Part shown: one piece after another, positions 19,596-29,186 of the stretch
How the letters are laid out: every line of letters starts with the position of its first letter
Numbering within the stretch: the first letter of the stretch is position 1
Assembly: GCF_004122735.1 (NCBI RefSeq)
Contig: NZ_SDIF01000003.1
Location: 62,001 to 126,000 of the forward strand
Source: Streptomyces sioyaensis
GTDB taxonomy: Bacteria > Actinomycetota > Actinomycetes > Streptomycetales > Streptomycetaceae
DNA: 64,000 nt
Direction: 5' to 3'
Notes under the pieces: generated by a model
Database searches by the model: none
Seen by the model: only the letters and a program-made list of their open reading frames with translations
Told to the model about the DNA's origin: nothing
Position numbers and translations under genes: made by a program

Positions 19596-20831
19596 CTATG
19601 CGGGCGGTGCGACGGCGCCGGGGGTGCCGTCCACCCGCACCCGGAATTCGCCCTCGGCCACCCTGGCCCGCAGTTCCTCGTCCGCGCCGACCTCGGCGGG
19701 GCTGCGCACCGCCGCCCCGTCCGGCTTCTGGAGGACCGCATAGCCGCGTTCCAGCGTCGCCTTCGGGGAGAGCGCGACCACCCGCGCGAGGGTGTGCGTC
19801 AGCTCCGAGTCAGCGCGGTCCAGCAGATGCCCCAGGGTCCGCCGGCCGCGCGCCAGCAGCGCCGTGACCTGCTCCTCGCGGTCCTCGACCATCCGCTGCG
19901 GCCGCTGTATGCACGGCCGCTGCAGCGCGGCGGCCAGCCCCCGCTCCTCCCGCTGGACGAAGCCGTCGATCGCGCGCCGGGCCCGCTCCCGCAGCTGCCC
20001 GATCCGGGCCAGCTCCTCGCCGACGTCCGGCACGACCTTCTTCGCCGCGTCCGTCGGTGTCGAGGCGCGCAGATCGGCGACCAGATCGAGCAGTGGGGTG
20101 TCCGGCTCATGGCCGATCGCCGAGACGACCGGGGTCACGGCCGCGCCCACCGCGCGGATGAGCTGCTCGTCGGAGAACGGCAGCAGATCCTCCACGCTGC
20201 CGCCGCCGCGCGCCACGATGATCACGTCCACCTCGGGCAGCGCGTCCAGCTCCTGGACCGCGCCGATCACCTGGGGGACCGCATGGACCCCCTGCACCGG
20301 CACGTTGCGCACCGCGAAGCGGACGGCCGGCCAGCGGTGCCGGGCGTTCTCCAGGACGTCCCGCTCCGCGGCGCTCGCCCGGCCGCAGACCAGCCCGATC
20401 AGCTGCGGAAGGAACGGCAGCGGCTTCTTGCGGTCCGCCGCGAACAGCCCCTCCGCCGCCAGCGACTTCTTCAACTGCTCCAGCCGGGCGAGGAGTTCAC
20501 CGACCCCGACCGGTTTGATCTCGGCGGCCCGCAGGGAGAGCTGGCCGCGCGGGGCGTACCACTCCGGCTTGGCGTGCACCACCACCCGGGCGCCCTCGCT
20601 CACCACGTCGGCGACCTTGTCGAAGACCTGGCGGTAGCACGTCACGCTCACCGAGATGTCGTACGAGGGGTCGCGCAGCGTCAGGAAGACCACGCCCGCG
20701 CCGGGCCGCCGCGAGAGCTGGGTGATCTGCCCCTCGACCCACACCGCGCCGAGCCGGTCGATCCAACCGCCGATGAGCCGGGACACCTCGCCGACCGGGA
20801 TCGGCGTTTCCGGGGACGTAGAAACAGCCAT
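19596..20831 (-). CDS. xseA: Exodeoxyribonuclease VII large subunit
   Basis: 411 aa from ATG 20831. An OB-fold DNA-binding domain is first ([38 protein letters not shown]). The catalytic domain follows with [40 protein letters not shown] and [20 protein letters not shown], then a helical region that binds XseB. It initiates ssDNA degradation in mismatch repair and stress repair. In an operon with xseB. Confidence 0.96.
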   Translation of the reverse strand: MAVSTSPETPIPVGEVSRLIGGWIDRLGAVWVEGQITQLSRRPGAGVVFLTLRDPSYDISVSVTCYRQVFDKVADVVSEGARVVVHAKPEWYAPRGQLSLRAAEIKPVGVGELLARLEQLKKSLAAEGLFAADRKKPLPFLPQLIGLVCGRASAAERDVLENARHRWPAVRFAVRNVPVQGVHAVPQVIGAVQELDALPEVDVIIVARGGGSVEDLLPFSDEQLIRAVGAAVTPVVSAIGHEPDTPLLDLVADLRASTPTDAAKKVVPDVGEELARIGQLRERARRAIDGFVQREERGLAAALQRPCIQRPQRMVEDREEQVTALLARGRRTLGHLLDRADSELTHTLARVVALSPKATLERGYAVLQKPDGAAVRSPAEVGADEELRARVAEGEFRVRVDGTPGAVAPPA

Positions 20832-20980
20832 ACGAGGGAGACTAGCGGCGGCCACTGACAGTGGCGGCGGCCGCGCGGGGCGTGGCCGGGCGCCGGACCG
20901 GATGCCGGGGGTCGGCCGGCGGCTCCGGGCTCAGGTCCGGTCCCGTGCGGCCCCTCGCCTCCGGCCCGGCGCCCGCCCGC

Positions 20981-22465
20981 TCAGCCGTGGCCGGCCTCGC
21001 CTCCCCGCCGCTCAGCCCCGCTCACCCCCGCCTGCCCGCGGCGCTGCACCGCCAGCACCACCAGCCCCACCACCAGCCAGCACCCGCCCACGACCTGCGC
21101 GGTCGCGGACGCCTTGGCGAGCACCGCCACCACCACCGCCAGGCCCAGCGACGGCACCACCACGTGCCGCAGCACGCCCGGCACCCCGGCCCGTTCGCGG
21201 GCCCGGAACCGGAACCAGCCGATCACCGACGCGTGCAGCAGCCCGAACGCGGTCAGCGCCCCCACGCTCACGATCGACGACAGCTCGGCCAGCCCGTCGT
21301 CCCGGCGTGCCGCCCCCACCGCCGCCACCAGCGTCACCAGGGCCGCACCCAGCAGCGCCCGGCGCGGCACCCCGCTGCCCACGGCCACCTTCGCCATCGC
21401 CCCCGGCATCCGCCGGTCCCGGGCCATCGCGAACAGCAGCCGTCCGGCCGCCGCCTGCCCTGCCAGCGCCGCGAACGCCGCACCGATCGCCTTGCTCGCC
21501 GCCACCAGGTTGTGCAGAGCGGTGCCCAGCGCCGCGTCGACCGTCGCGTAGAACGCATTGCCCTGCTCCGCCGGCCGGGCCGCCAGCTCCGCCGCGCTCA
21601 TCGGCATCAGCAGCGCCGCCAGATACGTCTGCACCGCGAACAGCACCCCGGCCACCACCAGGCAGGTGAGCACCGCCCGCGCCACCCGCTGTGGCCCGCC
21701 GGGCCCCCGGCCGCCCTCCTTGCCCGCCGACGGGCCCGCCGCCTCCTCCGCGAACGAGGCGATCGCGTCGAAGCCCAGATACGACAGCACCGCCACCGAC
21801 GCCGCGGACAGCACCGCACCGGGCGCGAAGCCGCCCGCGCCGGTCAGCGGCTCGGCCCAGCCCCGCCGCGCCCCGTGCGCCAGCAACTCGACGAGGGCCG
21901 ACACCACGAACACCCCGAGCACCACGATCTCCATCGCCAGCACCGCGAAGCCGACCCGGGCCGCGATCCGTACGCCCCACAGATTCAGCAGCGTCGTCAC
22001 GACCACCGCCAGCGCCGTCCACACCCACGGGTGCACGGACGGCGCCAGCGCATGCAGCGCGATCCCGGAGAACAGGTACGCCACCGCCGGGACCAGCAGA
22101 TAGTCGAGCAGCGCCAGCCATCCGGCGAGGAACCCGGCGCTCTCGCTCAGCCCCGCCCGGGCGTATGCGTAGACCGACCCGGCCCGCGGGACGACCCGCA
22201 CCATCTGGGCGTAGGAGTACGCGGTGCACGCCATCGCGGCGGTCGCGACGGCGTACACGGCGGTGACCGCGCCGTGCGAGACGGCCTGCAGCGTGCCGAA
22301 GATCCCGACCGGCGCCATCGGCGCGATGAACAGCAGCCCGTAGACGATCAGATCCCGGAACGTCAGCGTCCGCCGCAGCGTCCCCGGCGCGCCGCCGCAC
22401 CCGCCCGGTCCCCGCGCGGCACGGCCCGCGGCCTCGCCCGCCCCGTCACCGTCCGTGCCCGGCAT
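20981..22465 (-). CDS. APC-superfamily amino acid permease
   Basis: 494 aa with about 12 hydrophobic segments; ATG 22465 follows cctAGGAGGcgcg. The first membrane helix holds the APC substrate motif as [17 protein letters not shown], and helix 6 the pattern [14 protein letters not shown], both typical of APC/AAT transporters that take up amino acids with H+. There is a ~30-residue Gly-rich N-terminal cytoplasmic tail. Substrate not predictable. Divergent from ispH, 80 bp apart. Confidence 0.9.
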   Translation of the reverse strand: MPGTDGDGAGEAAGRAARGPGGCGGAPGTLRRTLTFRDLIVYGLLFIAPMAPVGIFGTLQAVSHGAVTAVYAVATAAMACTAYSYAQMVRVVPRAGSVYAYARAGLSESAGFLAGWLALLDYLLVPAVAYLFSGIALHALAPSVHPWVWTALAVVVTTLLNLWGVRIAARVGFAVLAMEIVVLGVFVVSALVELLAHGARRGWAEPLTGAGGFAPGAVLSAASVAVLSYLGFDAIASFAEEAAGPSAGKEGGRGPGGPQRVARAVLTCLVVAGVLFAVQTYLAALLMPMSAAELAARPAEQGNAFYATVDAALGTALHNLVAASKAIGAAFAALAGQAAAGRLLFAMARDRRMPGAMAKVAVGSGVPRRALLGAALVTLVAAVGAARRDDGLAELSSIVSVGALTAFGLLHASVIGWFRFRARERAGVPGVLRHVVVPSLGLAVVVAVLAKASATAQVVGGCWLVVGLVVLAVQRRGQAGVSGAERRGGEAGHG

Positions 22466-22545
22466 CGCGCCTCCTAGGGTCCGCCCTCAGTCTGCGGCCA
22501 CGGCGCGATCTTCCGGGGCGGTGGCACGCCCTTACGATGGGACGC

Positions 22546-23577
22546 ATGACTTCCTCGCCCAGCCCGACGCCCGCCGCCACCCCGGGCGAAGACGCAGCGC
22601 GCCGCAGCGACGGCCGCAAGGTCCTGCTCGCCGCCCCCCGTGGCTACTGTGCGGGCGTGGACCGCGCCGTGATCGCCGTGGAGAAGGCCCTGGAGCAGTA
22701 CGGCGCGCCCGTTTACGTACGCCACGAGATCGTGCACAACAAGTACGTCGTCAAGACCCTCGAAAAGAAGGGTGCGATCTTCGTCGACGAGACCGAAGAG
22801 GTGCCCGAGGGCAACATCGTCATCTTCTCCGCGCACGGCGTGGCGCCCGTCGTCCACGACGAGGCCAAGCGCGGCAAGCTCGCCACCATCGACGCCACCT
22901 GCCCGCTCGTCACCAAGGTCCACAAGGAAGCCGTCCGCTACGCCAAGGAGGACTACGACATCCTCCTGATCGGCCACGAAGGCCACGAAGAGGTCATCGG
23001 CACGAGCGGTGAGGCCCCCGAGCACATCACCCTGGTCGACGGCCCCGAGGACGTCGCCAACGTCGAGGTCCGCGACCCGGACCGGGTCGTCTGGCTCTCC
23101 CAGACCACCCTCTCGGTCGACGAGACCATGGAGACCGTGGACGCCCTCAAGGGCCGCTACCCCAACCTCCTCTCGCCGCCCAGCGACGACATCTGCTACG
23201 CCACCCAGAACCGTCAGACCGCGGTGAAGCAGATGGGCGCCGAGGCCGATCTCGTCATCGTCGTCGGCTCCAAGAACTCCTCGAACTCCGTGCGCCTCGT
23301 CGAGGTGGCACTGGGCGCGGGCGCCCGCGCCGCCCATCTGGTCGACTACGCCGAGGAGATCGACGAGGCCTGGCTGGAGGGCGTCGGCACGGTCGGCGTC
23401 ACCTCCGGTGCCTCCGTCCCCGAGATCCTCGTCCACGGCGTCCTGGACTGGCTCGCCCAGCGCGGCTACGAGGACGTCGAGACCATCACGGCCGCCGAGG
23501 AGTCCATCGCCTTCTCGCTGCCCAAGGAGCTGCGCCGCGACCTGCGCGCCGAGGCGAAGGCCGCCACCGAGGGCTGA
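22546..23577 (+). CDS. ispH: 4-hydroxy-3-methylbut-2-enyl diphosphate reductase
   Basis: 343 aa. The last enzyme of the MEP isoprenoid pathway reduces HMBPP to IPP and DMAPP with a 4Fe-4S cluster. The three cluster cysteines are in [12 protein letters not shown] (~residue 35), [14 protein letters not shown] (~119) and [13 protein letters not shown] (~217). HAHGV-type ([12 protein letters not shown]), [14 protein letters not shown] and [15 protein letters not shown] motifs are present. The -10-like TACGAT at 22533-22538 lies 7 nt before ATG 22546, suggesting a leaderless mRNA; ATG 22537 overlaps that box and is less likely. Confidence 0.97.
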   Translation: MTSSPSPTPAATPGEDAARRSDGRKVLLAAPRGYCAGVDRAVIAVEKALEQYGAPVYVRHEIVHNKYVVKTLEKKGAIFVDETEEVPEGNIVIFSAHGVAPVVHDEAKRGKLATIDATCPLVTKVHKEAVRYAKEDYDILLIGHEGHEEVIGTSGEAPEHITLVDGPEDVANVEVRDPDRVVWLSQTTLSVDETMETVDALKGRYPNLLSPPSDDICYATQNRQTAVKQMGAEADLVIVVGSKNSSNSVRLVEVALGAGARAAHLVDYAEEIDEAWLEGVGTVGVTSGASVPEILVHGVLDWLAQRGYEDVETITAAEESIAFSLPKELRRDLRAEAKAATEG

Positions 23578-23662
23578 CCCCGGCCGCCCTCGACCTGCTT
23601 CCGGGACCGGGCGTCTGCCCATCCCGGGGGCGCGCGGCCCCGCCGACGCCTAGCCTTTTCCC

Positions 23663-24556
23663 ATGAGGGTCTTCGGTGTGGACATCGGCGGATCGGGCAT
23701 CAAAGGTGCCCCGGTGGATCTGGAGCGCGGCGACCTCGCGGACGAGCGCTACAAGGTACTGACCCCGCATCCGGCCACCCCGGATGCGGTCGCGGACGGC
23801 GTCAAACAGGTCGTGGACCACTTCGGGTGGTCCGGGCCGGTCGGCGCGACCTTCCCCGGCGTGGTCACCGAGGGGACGACCCGTACCGCGGCAAATGTCG
23901 ACAAGGCCTGGATCGGCACCGCCGCCGGCGCGCTGCTCACCAGCAGACTCGGCGGCGAGGCCGGCGGCAGCCCGGTCACCCTGCTCAACGACGCGGACGC
24001 CGCCGGCCTGGCCGAGATGCGCTACGGCGCGGGCCGCGGCCGGGCCGGCACCGTCATCGTGCTCACCCTCGGCACCGGCATCGGCAGCGCCCTCTTCACC
24101 GACGGCCGCCTCGTCCCCAACACCGAGCTCGGCCATCTGGAGCTGCACGGCCACGACGCCGAGAAGCGCGCCTCCACCAAGGTCAAGGAGGACGAGGGGC
24201 TGAGCTGGCAGCACTGGGCCCACCGGGTCCAGAAGTACCTCGCCCATGTGGAGATGCTCTTCTCGCCCGAGCTGTTCGTGATCGGCGGCGGGGTGAGCCG
24301 CAAGGCGGAGAAGTTCCTGCCGCTGATCGAGGGCATCAGAGCCGAGATCGTGCCGGCTCAGCTTCAGAACAATGCGGGGATTGTGGGGGCCGCGATGGCT
24401 GCGCACGCCGTTCGGGCTGGCGAGCCACCTGCCGCGGACGGTTCCCGGGCCGCGGCCGCCCCCGGTCCGCAGACCGCGTCGTCGGCCGGCCCGGCTGCCC
24501 GGGCGGTGCGCTCCGCGGTCGATTCGCCGGTCGGCTGGCCCGACGACGGGCGATGA
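23663..24556 (+). CDS. ppgK: Polyphosphate glucokinase (ROK family) with long C-terminal extension
   Basis: 297 aa. The phosphate motif is VFGVDIGGSGIKGAPVDLE. Polyphosphate/ATP and sugar sites are GATFPGVVTEG, NDADAAGLAEMRYG, TLGTGIGSALFTDG and ELGHLELHGHDAEKRA; the last is characteristic of polyP glucokinases. It phosphorylates glucose using polyphosphate or ATP. The family normally ends near AAMAAHAVR (~residue 250). Here a Pro/Ala-rich tail of ~45 residues continues and overlaps the convergent gene by 221 bp. TAGCCT at 23651-23656, 6 nt before the ATG, suggests a leaderless start. Confidence 0.93.
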   Translation: MRVFGVDIGGSGIKGAPVDLERGDLADERYKVLTPHPATPDAVADGVKQVVDHFGWSGPVGATFPGVVTEGTTRTAANVDKAWIGTAAGALLTSRLGGEAGGSPVTLLNDADAAGLAEMRYGAGRGRAGTVIVLTLGTGIGSALFTDGRLVPNTELGHLELHGHDAEKRASTKVKEDEGLSWQHWAHRVQKYLAHVEMLFSPELFVIGGGVSRKAEKFLPLIEGIRAEIVPAQLQNNAGIVGAAMAAHAVRAGEPPAADGSRAAAAPGPQTASSAGPAARAVRSAVDSPVGWPDDGR

Positions 24557-25253
24557 TCAGCACCCGGCGGACCAGCGCGAGCAGCGCGCAGATCAGCGTG
24601 CCCGCATAGAGCCAGCCCGCGCTCAGCGCGAGGACGGTGAACAGGCCCATCAGCAGGCCGTCGAACCCCTCCCCGCCGCGCTGGATCGGCAGCGCGCCGA
24701 GCGTGAACGCGATCGGCAGCGTCACCGGCGCACAGACCAGGTCGTACGGCCTGACCCACACCGCCGCGGCGACGGCCACCAGCAGGTAGCACACGCCGTA
24801 CGCGCTCGGGGCGCCGCCCAGCAGTAACTGGTCCAGGAAGGCGAACACCAGCAGCGCCAGCGTCGCCAGGAGCCAGCAGCCGAGGCCGGTGAGCCGGGCC
24901 GCCGGCACCCGGCGCGGCCGGCCCGGCGGCGGGGCGGGCAGCCGCTGCGGCCGCGCCCGGTAGACGGTCGAGGATTCGGCCGGCAGCGGGGCGGGGGCCG
25001 CGGCGAAGGCCGCCCGGGTGGGTGCCCGCGCGGCCCCGGCCGGTGCGGGACCGCGCGCCGCGGCATGGACGGCCGCCGGTGCGGAGGCGGGCACGGACGT
25101 GAACCCGGAGGCCCGCATCGCGGAGAGAAAGGCGTCGTCGGGGTCGGGTGCCACGGCCTCCGCGGGGCGCGGGAGCCGGGCGTCGGGGCCCGCGGGCGGG
25201 TAGGCGGACCGCGGCGGACTGTCCTGGTGCGTGCGCGCTTCGTGTTGCTCCAC
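24336..25253 (-). CDS. DUF6542-type membrane protein with disordered termini
   Basis: 305 aa from GTG 25253, 6 nt downstream of a -10-like TACCGT (leaderless). Residues 1-~120 are Pro/Ala-rich. The middle holds about four membrane helices (LTGLGCWLLATLALLVFAFL, YGVCYLLVAVAAAVWV, then LVCAPVTLPIAFTLGALP and GLFTVLALSAGWLYAGTLIC). The last ~75 residues are Arg/Pro/Ser-rich and basic. This layout matches an uncharacterised actinobacterial family that I recall between ppgK and ychF. The basic C-terminal tail is encoded antisense to the ppgK 3' end. Confidence 0.75.
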   Translation of the reverse strand: MEQHEARTHQDSPPRSAYPPAGPDARLPRPAEAVAPDPDDAFLSAMRASGFTSVPASAPAAVHAAARGPAPAGAARAPTRAAFAAAPAPLPAESSTVYRARPQRLPAPPPGRPRRVPAARLTGLGCWLLATLALLVFAFLDQLLLGGAPSAYGVCYLLVAVAAAVWVRPYDLVCAPVTLPIAFTLGALPIQRGGEGFDGLLMGLFTVLALSAGWLYAGTLICALLALVRRVLIIARRRASRPANRPRSAPPGQPGRPTTRSADRGRPRPGNRPRQVARQPERRAQPSRPPQSPHCSEAEPARSRL

Positions 25254-25482
25254 CCGGCCACGGTAGGCCGCTAAGTGGGATTAACCGGTTACGGGACACG
25301 CGCTTTGGCCGAGCTTGCGCCGAGTTCGCTCCCCGCGGGGGCGGAGCGGGGCGCGTGGCCGGTCCCGGTGGCGGCGGCGCGCCGTCCCCCGCCCCGTAGA
25401 CTGGTGGATCGGCCGTCCAGGGTTCCCGTCCCGGAGCGGCTGCCCACCCCACCACCTCCCCTTCGGAAGTCGAGTCGCCACC

Positions 25483-26571
25483 GTGTCGCTCACGATCGGA
25501 ATCGTCGGTCTGCCGAATGTCGGCAAGTCGACCATGTTCAACGCCCTGACCAAGAACGACGTGCTGGCGGCCAACTACCCGTTCGCCACCATCGAGCCGA
25601 ACGTCGGTGTCGTCGGCGTGCCCGACCCGCGCCTGGCCGCGCTGGCCGAGATCTTCTCCTCCCAGAAGATCCTCCCGGCCACCGTCGACTTCGTCGATAT
25701 CGCGGGCATCGTCCGCGGCGCCTCCGAGGGCGAGGGCCTGGGCAACAAGTTCCTCGCGAACATCCGCGAGTCCGACGCGATCTGCCAGGTCATCCGCGCC
25801 TTCAAGGACGAGAACGTGGTCCACGTCGACGGCAAGGTCTCGCCCAAGGACGACATCGAGACGATCAATACCGAGCTGATCCTCGCCGACCTCCAGACGA
25901 TCGAGAAGGTGCTGCCGCGCCTCCAGAAGGAGTCGCGCATCAAGAAGGACGTGGTGGCGAAGGTCAAGGCGGTCGAGGCGGCCAAGGAGATCCTGGAGAA
26001 GGGCGACACCCTCTTCTCCGCGGGCATCGTCCAGGGCTCCGGCAAGGAGGAGCTCCTCCACGACCTCCACCTCCTCACCACCAAGCCCTTCCTCTACGTC
26101 TTCAACGTCGACGAGGACGAGCTGACCGACGAGGACTTCAAGAACGAGCAGCGCGCCCTGGTCGCCCCCGCCGAGGCGATCTTCCTCAACGCCAAGCTGG
26201 AGGCCGACCTCGCCGAGCTCGACGAGGACGAGGCCCTGGAGCTCCTGCAGTCCGTCGGCCAGGACGAGCCCGGCCTCGCCACCCTCGCGCACGTCGGGTT
26301 CAACACCCTCGGCCTGCAGACCTACCTGACGGCCGGCCCCAAGGAAACCCGCGCCTGGACCATCAAGAAGGGCGCCACCGCCCCCGAGGCCGCCGGTGTC
26401 ATCCACACCGACTTCCAGAAGGGCTTCATCAAGGCCGAGGTCATCTCCTTCGCCGACCTCGTGGACACCGGCTCGGTCACCGAGGCCCGCGCGGCCGGCA
26501 AGGCCCGCATGGAGGGCAAGGAGTACGTGATGCAGGACGGGGATGTGGTGGAGTTCCGGTTCAACGTGTGA
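25483..26571 (+). CDS. ychF: Redox-regulated ATPase/GTPase YchF (OLA1 family)
   Basis: 362 aa, standard YchF length, GTG start 25483. The P-loop is GLPNVGKSTMFN at ~8-19, switch/G3 VDFVDIAGIVRGAS, and the C-terminal TGS domain includes ETRAWTIKKGATAPEAAGVI and YVMQDGDVVEFRFNV. The G4 position lacks the NKxD of true GTPases (FNVDE instead), in line with ATP preference. It binds ribosomes and is involved in stress and redox response. The open frame reaches 25315 but the upstream part is not family-like. Followed by a hairpin terminator. Confidence 0.96.
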   Translation: MSLTIGIVGLPNVGKSTMFNALTKNDVLAANYPFATIEPNVGVVGVPDPRLAALAEIFSSQKILPATVDFVDIAGIVRGASEGEGLGNKFLANIRESDAICQVIRAFKDENVVHVDGKVSPKDDIETINTELILADLQTIEKVLPRLQKESRIKKDVVAKVKAVEAAKEILEKGDTLFSAGIVQGSGKEELLHDLHLLTTKPFLYVFNVDEDELTDEDFKNEQRALVAPAEAIFLNAKLEADLAELDEDEALELLQSVGQDEPGLATLAHVGFNTLGLQTYLTAGPKETRAWTIKKGATAPEAAGVIHTDFQKGFIKAEVISFADLVDTGSVTEARAAGKARMEGKEYVMQDGDVVEFRFNV

Positions 26572-26588
26572 CGTTTTCGAACGGGAGT

Positions 26589-26618
26589 CCTCCGGTCTGC
26601 GTTCGCGCAGGTCGGAGG
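26589..26618 (+). terminator. Terminator after ychF
   Basis: Stem cctccg..ctgcg / cgcag..cggagg with internal mismatches and a TTCG loop, followed by gcttcttctgttc; 17 bp after the ychF stop. Confidence 0.65.
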
Positions 26619-26804
26619 GCTTCTTCTGTTCGGAAGTGGTGGAGGCCGCCCGGTGAGGGAGGCGGCCGACGGTCTCCGGGACCGTTGCCGGAGGAGATGG
26701 CGGGTGACCGGCTTCGTAGTAAGCCCGGGTGCCTGACGGGCCCTTGACGCCGTGCGCGACCGTTGCGGTCCCAGTTGGCGGTGGACCGAATCACTTGGTC
26801 AACT

Positions 26805-27422
26805 TCAGTAGTGCTCTTGCTCGGCGGAGTCCCGGCTCCAAACCGACACGGGAAACTCCCCGACGATATCGGCCATCACCTCTGCGAGCCCGATGATTCG
26901 CTGGTACGGCTTGTGCTCCTTGATCCACCCGATCATGTGGTCCCCGTGCAGCCGCCAGCCCATCTTCGCGTCCGCCGTCATCCGAACCACCCGTTCCGTG
27001 AGGATCAGTCCAGCGAAGTCGGGATCGACCGAGCATGCGACCATGCGGGGTTTGCGGCCGGGGAGCAGATGGACGGCGATGCCGGCGCGGGGTGGCAGAG
27101 GTTCCGTGCCAAGCCAGCGCACCAGGCTGGCGACGGAGACCTCGGTAGCGGGCAGCGCGCCCGGGAGGGGCAGCACCGCCACCGAATACCTGCTGACATC
27201 GGAGGGGTGCCGTCCGCCTTCATGCACGGCGGCGAGGTGGAAGAACGTCGTCTCGTATCCGCGTACCCGCCCTTCGAGTACGTGCTTGACGTGATTGCCG
27301 CGCTTACCGAAGGGGTGGGCAGGGGGGCCGAATGCCTTCACCCACTCACGGGACTCCCGTTTCCGGTAACGCCATTCGGGATCCTGGCGGTATGAGCGGA
27401 CGCTCTTCCAGACCCGCCACAT
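26805..27422 (-). CDS. Hypothetical protein, third gene of T7SS-like operon (possible immunity or partner)
   Basis: 205 aa, ATG 27422 behind gaggaga, 14 bp after the stop of the upstream WXG-type gene. No domain recognised. It is soluble, with no membrane segment or signal peptide. It starts with a basic helix (WRVWKSVRSYRQDPEWRYRK) and has a mixed alpha/beta body (RYSVAVLPLPG, PRMVACSVDPDFAGLILTER). The position directly after a putative secreted effector is where an immunity protein or chaperone would be expected, but nothing in the sequence proves that. Confidence 0.7.
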   Translation of the reverse strand: MWRVWKSVRSYRQDPEWRYRKRESREWVKAFGPPAHPFGKRGNHVKHVLEGRVRGYETTFFHLAAVHEGGRHPSDVSRYSVAVLPLPGALPATEVSVASLVRWLGTEPLPPRAGIAVHLLPGRKPRMVACSVDPDFAGLILTERVVRMTADAKMGWRLHGDHMIGWIKEHKPYQRIIGLAEVMADIVGEFPVSVWSRDSAEQEHY

Positions 27423-27436
27423 TCTTGGCTGTCTCC

Positions 27437-28564
27437 TCAGCTCTTGTACGCGCCGTCCGGGTCGGTCAGCGCGGATCGGGGCTTGTCGAACGGGCTGTCC
27501 GGATGGTCGGCTGTCTGGTCGGTCTCATTGGCGTTGAAGTCTCCGTACACCACGCCATTGGTGGCGGCCTCCCGTCCGGGACCGAAGCTCGGACCGGTCT
27601 CGGGGGCGCGGTGCCGCCCCCCTCCGCCGAGGCCGCCGCGCTCGTACCAGGAGTCACCGGCGTGCACCGCCCCTCCACCCACCGCGCCGCCGAGGCCGCT
27701 GGTGATCAGATCGGGGACGATGCTGTCGCTGGTCTTGCCACCCGCATGGTTGTCGGCGATGTCCACCCCGTCGGCAGCCATCTGGCCGGCGCCGCTGGTG
27801 ACTGCGCCCGTGGCTGTCCTTCCCCAGAAGCCTTTGCCTCCGACGACATCGCCGAGCGCACCGGGCAGCTTCGTGCCCAGCGCCCGGCCGCCCGCCCCCA
27901 ATACGCTGCCTACGCCACCGGCCACTGCCGCGTCCTGGAAGTCCTGACCCACGGTGACCTCCTGGCCGGTGAATACCTGGCCCAGCACGTTTCCGGTGAA
28001 GTTGCCTGCGGTGTTCGTCGCGAATTCCACACCGAATTTCAGGAGCTTGCTGGACTGCATGAGCTCCCGAAGGGTTTCCAGGGCCGATTCGACCTGCTTG
28101 AGGACCCGGCCGAGCCGTGCGACGACGACGCCCGCCTCGGCAACTTCGGCTGCCGCGCTACCGGCGGCCACCAGATCGGAGAATCCCGCTGTGACGACGG
28201 TCAGTCCAATGCCTACTGCCGCGGTGACCGCGAGTTCCTCAAGGACGTGCTCAACCTGCTTGTTGGTGTCCTCGATATGGTCGGCCGCCTGCTCCAGCTC
28301 CTTCGCTACTTCATGGAAGCGGGGCAGCGCATGATCGATCTGCTCCTTCGTATGCTGCCAGTGCGCGCGGAACCCGGTGGCCGCCTGCCCGTCCCAGTCG
28401 GTCGTGTCCAGGTCCGCCACCTGCTGGTTCAGATCGGTGCCCACCGTGCGCAGGTCCTGGGCCATATCTCGCCACGCCGCGGCGCACTTACGCAGAACCT
28501 CGGGGTTTCCGCCGGGCTTGAGGATGTTGAAGCTCTTCTCGATGTGCTGCTGGTCTTCGGCCAC
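27437..28564 (-). CDS. WXG/LXG-like putative type VII-secreted protein
   Basis: 375 aa. The N-terminal ~100 residues are a helical WXG100-like hairpin: KCAAAWRDMAQDLRTVGTDL, the turn TTDWDGQAATGFRAHW, then EQIDHALPRFHEVAKELEQA. A hydrophobic Ala/Val/Gly-rich middle follows (ELAVTAAVGIGLTVVTAGFS), then a Gly-rich linker and a polar C-terminus of ~70 residues (GDSWYERGGLGGGGRHRAPE to DPDGAYKS) with no nuclease or ADP-ribosyltransferase motif that I recognise. Such proteins are exported by ESX/type VII systems and often carry a C-terminal toxin. This one may be a scaffold or an effector with an unknown tip. Confidence 0.75.
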   Translation of the reverse strand: MAEDQQHIEKSFNILKPGGNPEVLRKCAAAWRDMAQDLRTVGTDLNQQVADLDTTDWDGQAATGFRAHWQHTKEQIDHALPRFHEVAKELEQAADHIEDTNKQVEHVLEELAVTAAVGIGLTVVTAGFSDLVAAGSAAAEVAEAGVVVARLGRVLKQVESALETLRELMQSSKLLKFGVEFATNTAGNFTGNVLGQVFTGQEVTVGQDFQDAAVAGGVGSVLGAGGRALGTKLPGALGDVVGGKGFWGRTATGAVTSGAGQMAADGVDIADNHAGGKTSDSIVPDLITSGLGGAVGGGAVHAGDSWYERGGLGGGGRHRAPETGPSFGPGREAATNGVVYGDFNANETDQTADHPDSPFDKPRSALTDPDGAYKS

Positions 28565-28569
28565 GGTCG

Positions 28570-28884
28570 CTACGCCCCCTCGAACGCGGCCGCATGCTGC
28601 GCATCGATGTGCTCATAGCTGGCCGCTGAGTGGTCGAGTCCCTTGGCATATCCGGCCAGTTGCTGGCGTAATTGCTGGAGGCTGGTCACCGTGGCCTGCG
28701 TCATCTCCACGTATTTCTCCAGCGTTTCGGTGGATTCGCTGAGAACTCCGAATGCGTCGTCCACATTCTCCGCCTTGTCGGCGAAGTGCTTGATCTGTGC
28801 GTCGAGCCGGGCGCCGGTGTGGGTGAAGTCCTTGGACAGTGCCCGGAGTTTTTCTGGATGAACGGTGAAGTGTTCGTGCGCCAT
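28570..28884 (-). CDS. EspC/WXG100-like small type VII secretion protein
   Basis: 104 aa from ATG 28884 (gggGAGcctc upstream). Almost entirely helical: HFTVHPEKLRALSKDFTHTG, LDAQIKHFADKAENVDDAFG, then QQLRQQLAGYAKGLDHSAAS. The size, the helix-turn-helix hairpin layout and a C-terminal YEHIDAQHAAAF resemble EspC-type ESX substrates (DUF2580-like). It precedes the larger WXG-like gene by 5 bp, suggesting a secreted heterodimer. No ESX ATPase or membrane component is in the window. Confidence 0.75.
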   Translation of the reverse strand: MAHEHFTVHPEKLRALSKDFTHTGARLDAQIKHFADKAENVDDAFGVLSESTETLEKYVEMTQATVTSLQQLRQQLAGYAKGLDHSAASYEHIDAQHAAAFEGA

Positions 28885-29186
28885 GAGGCTCCCCCTGATG
28901 AACGTGATCTTCGCCGAACACGCTAACGGGCGACAGGTCGGGCCAGTGCCGCGCATGCATTAAGGCCGTGACAAGGCTGGGAAATTTTTAGAATGAGAGA
29001 GGCCATTGAAAGGCAAAAACACCTGGTCCCGATGCATATCCGACAGCTCGTGCAGCGGACCGGACCGAGTGCTTGGGCGGCTGTCAGCCGCTTTTGGTCG
29101 CCCTCCTTGGGTGGTTCGCACCCGTTTGCTGCCGAAGTCCTCGACCAGGCCGACGACCTCCAAGCCCTGGAAGTCCTCGCCCGCGC
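28885..29186. other. 302-bp gap between T7SS-like operon and RiPP operon
   Basis: No convincing gene. At 29077-29095 a short hairpin (gcggct-gtc-agccgc) followed by TTTT on the plus strand could be a terminator, but the flanking genes run leftward. Some translated stretches on the minus strand look residual rather than coding. Confidence 0.5.

Noticed and set aside
22474..23622. 382-aa minus-strand ORF antisense to ispH
   Set aside because: It mirrors the ispH codons (Val/Gly/Asp-rich shadow); ispH itself has all cluster cysteines and motifs.
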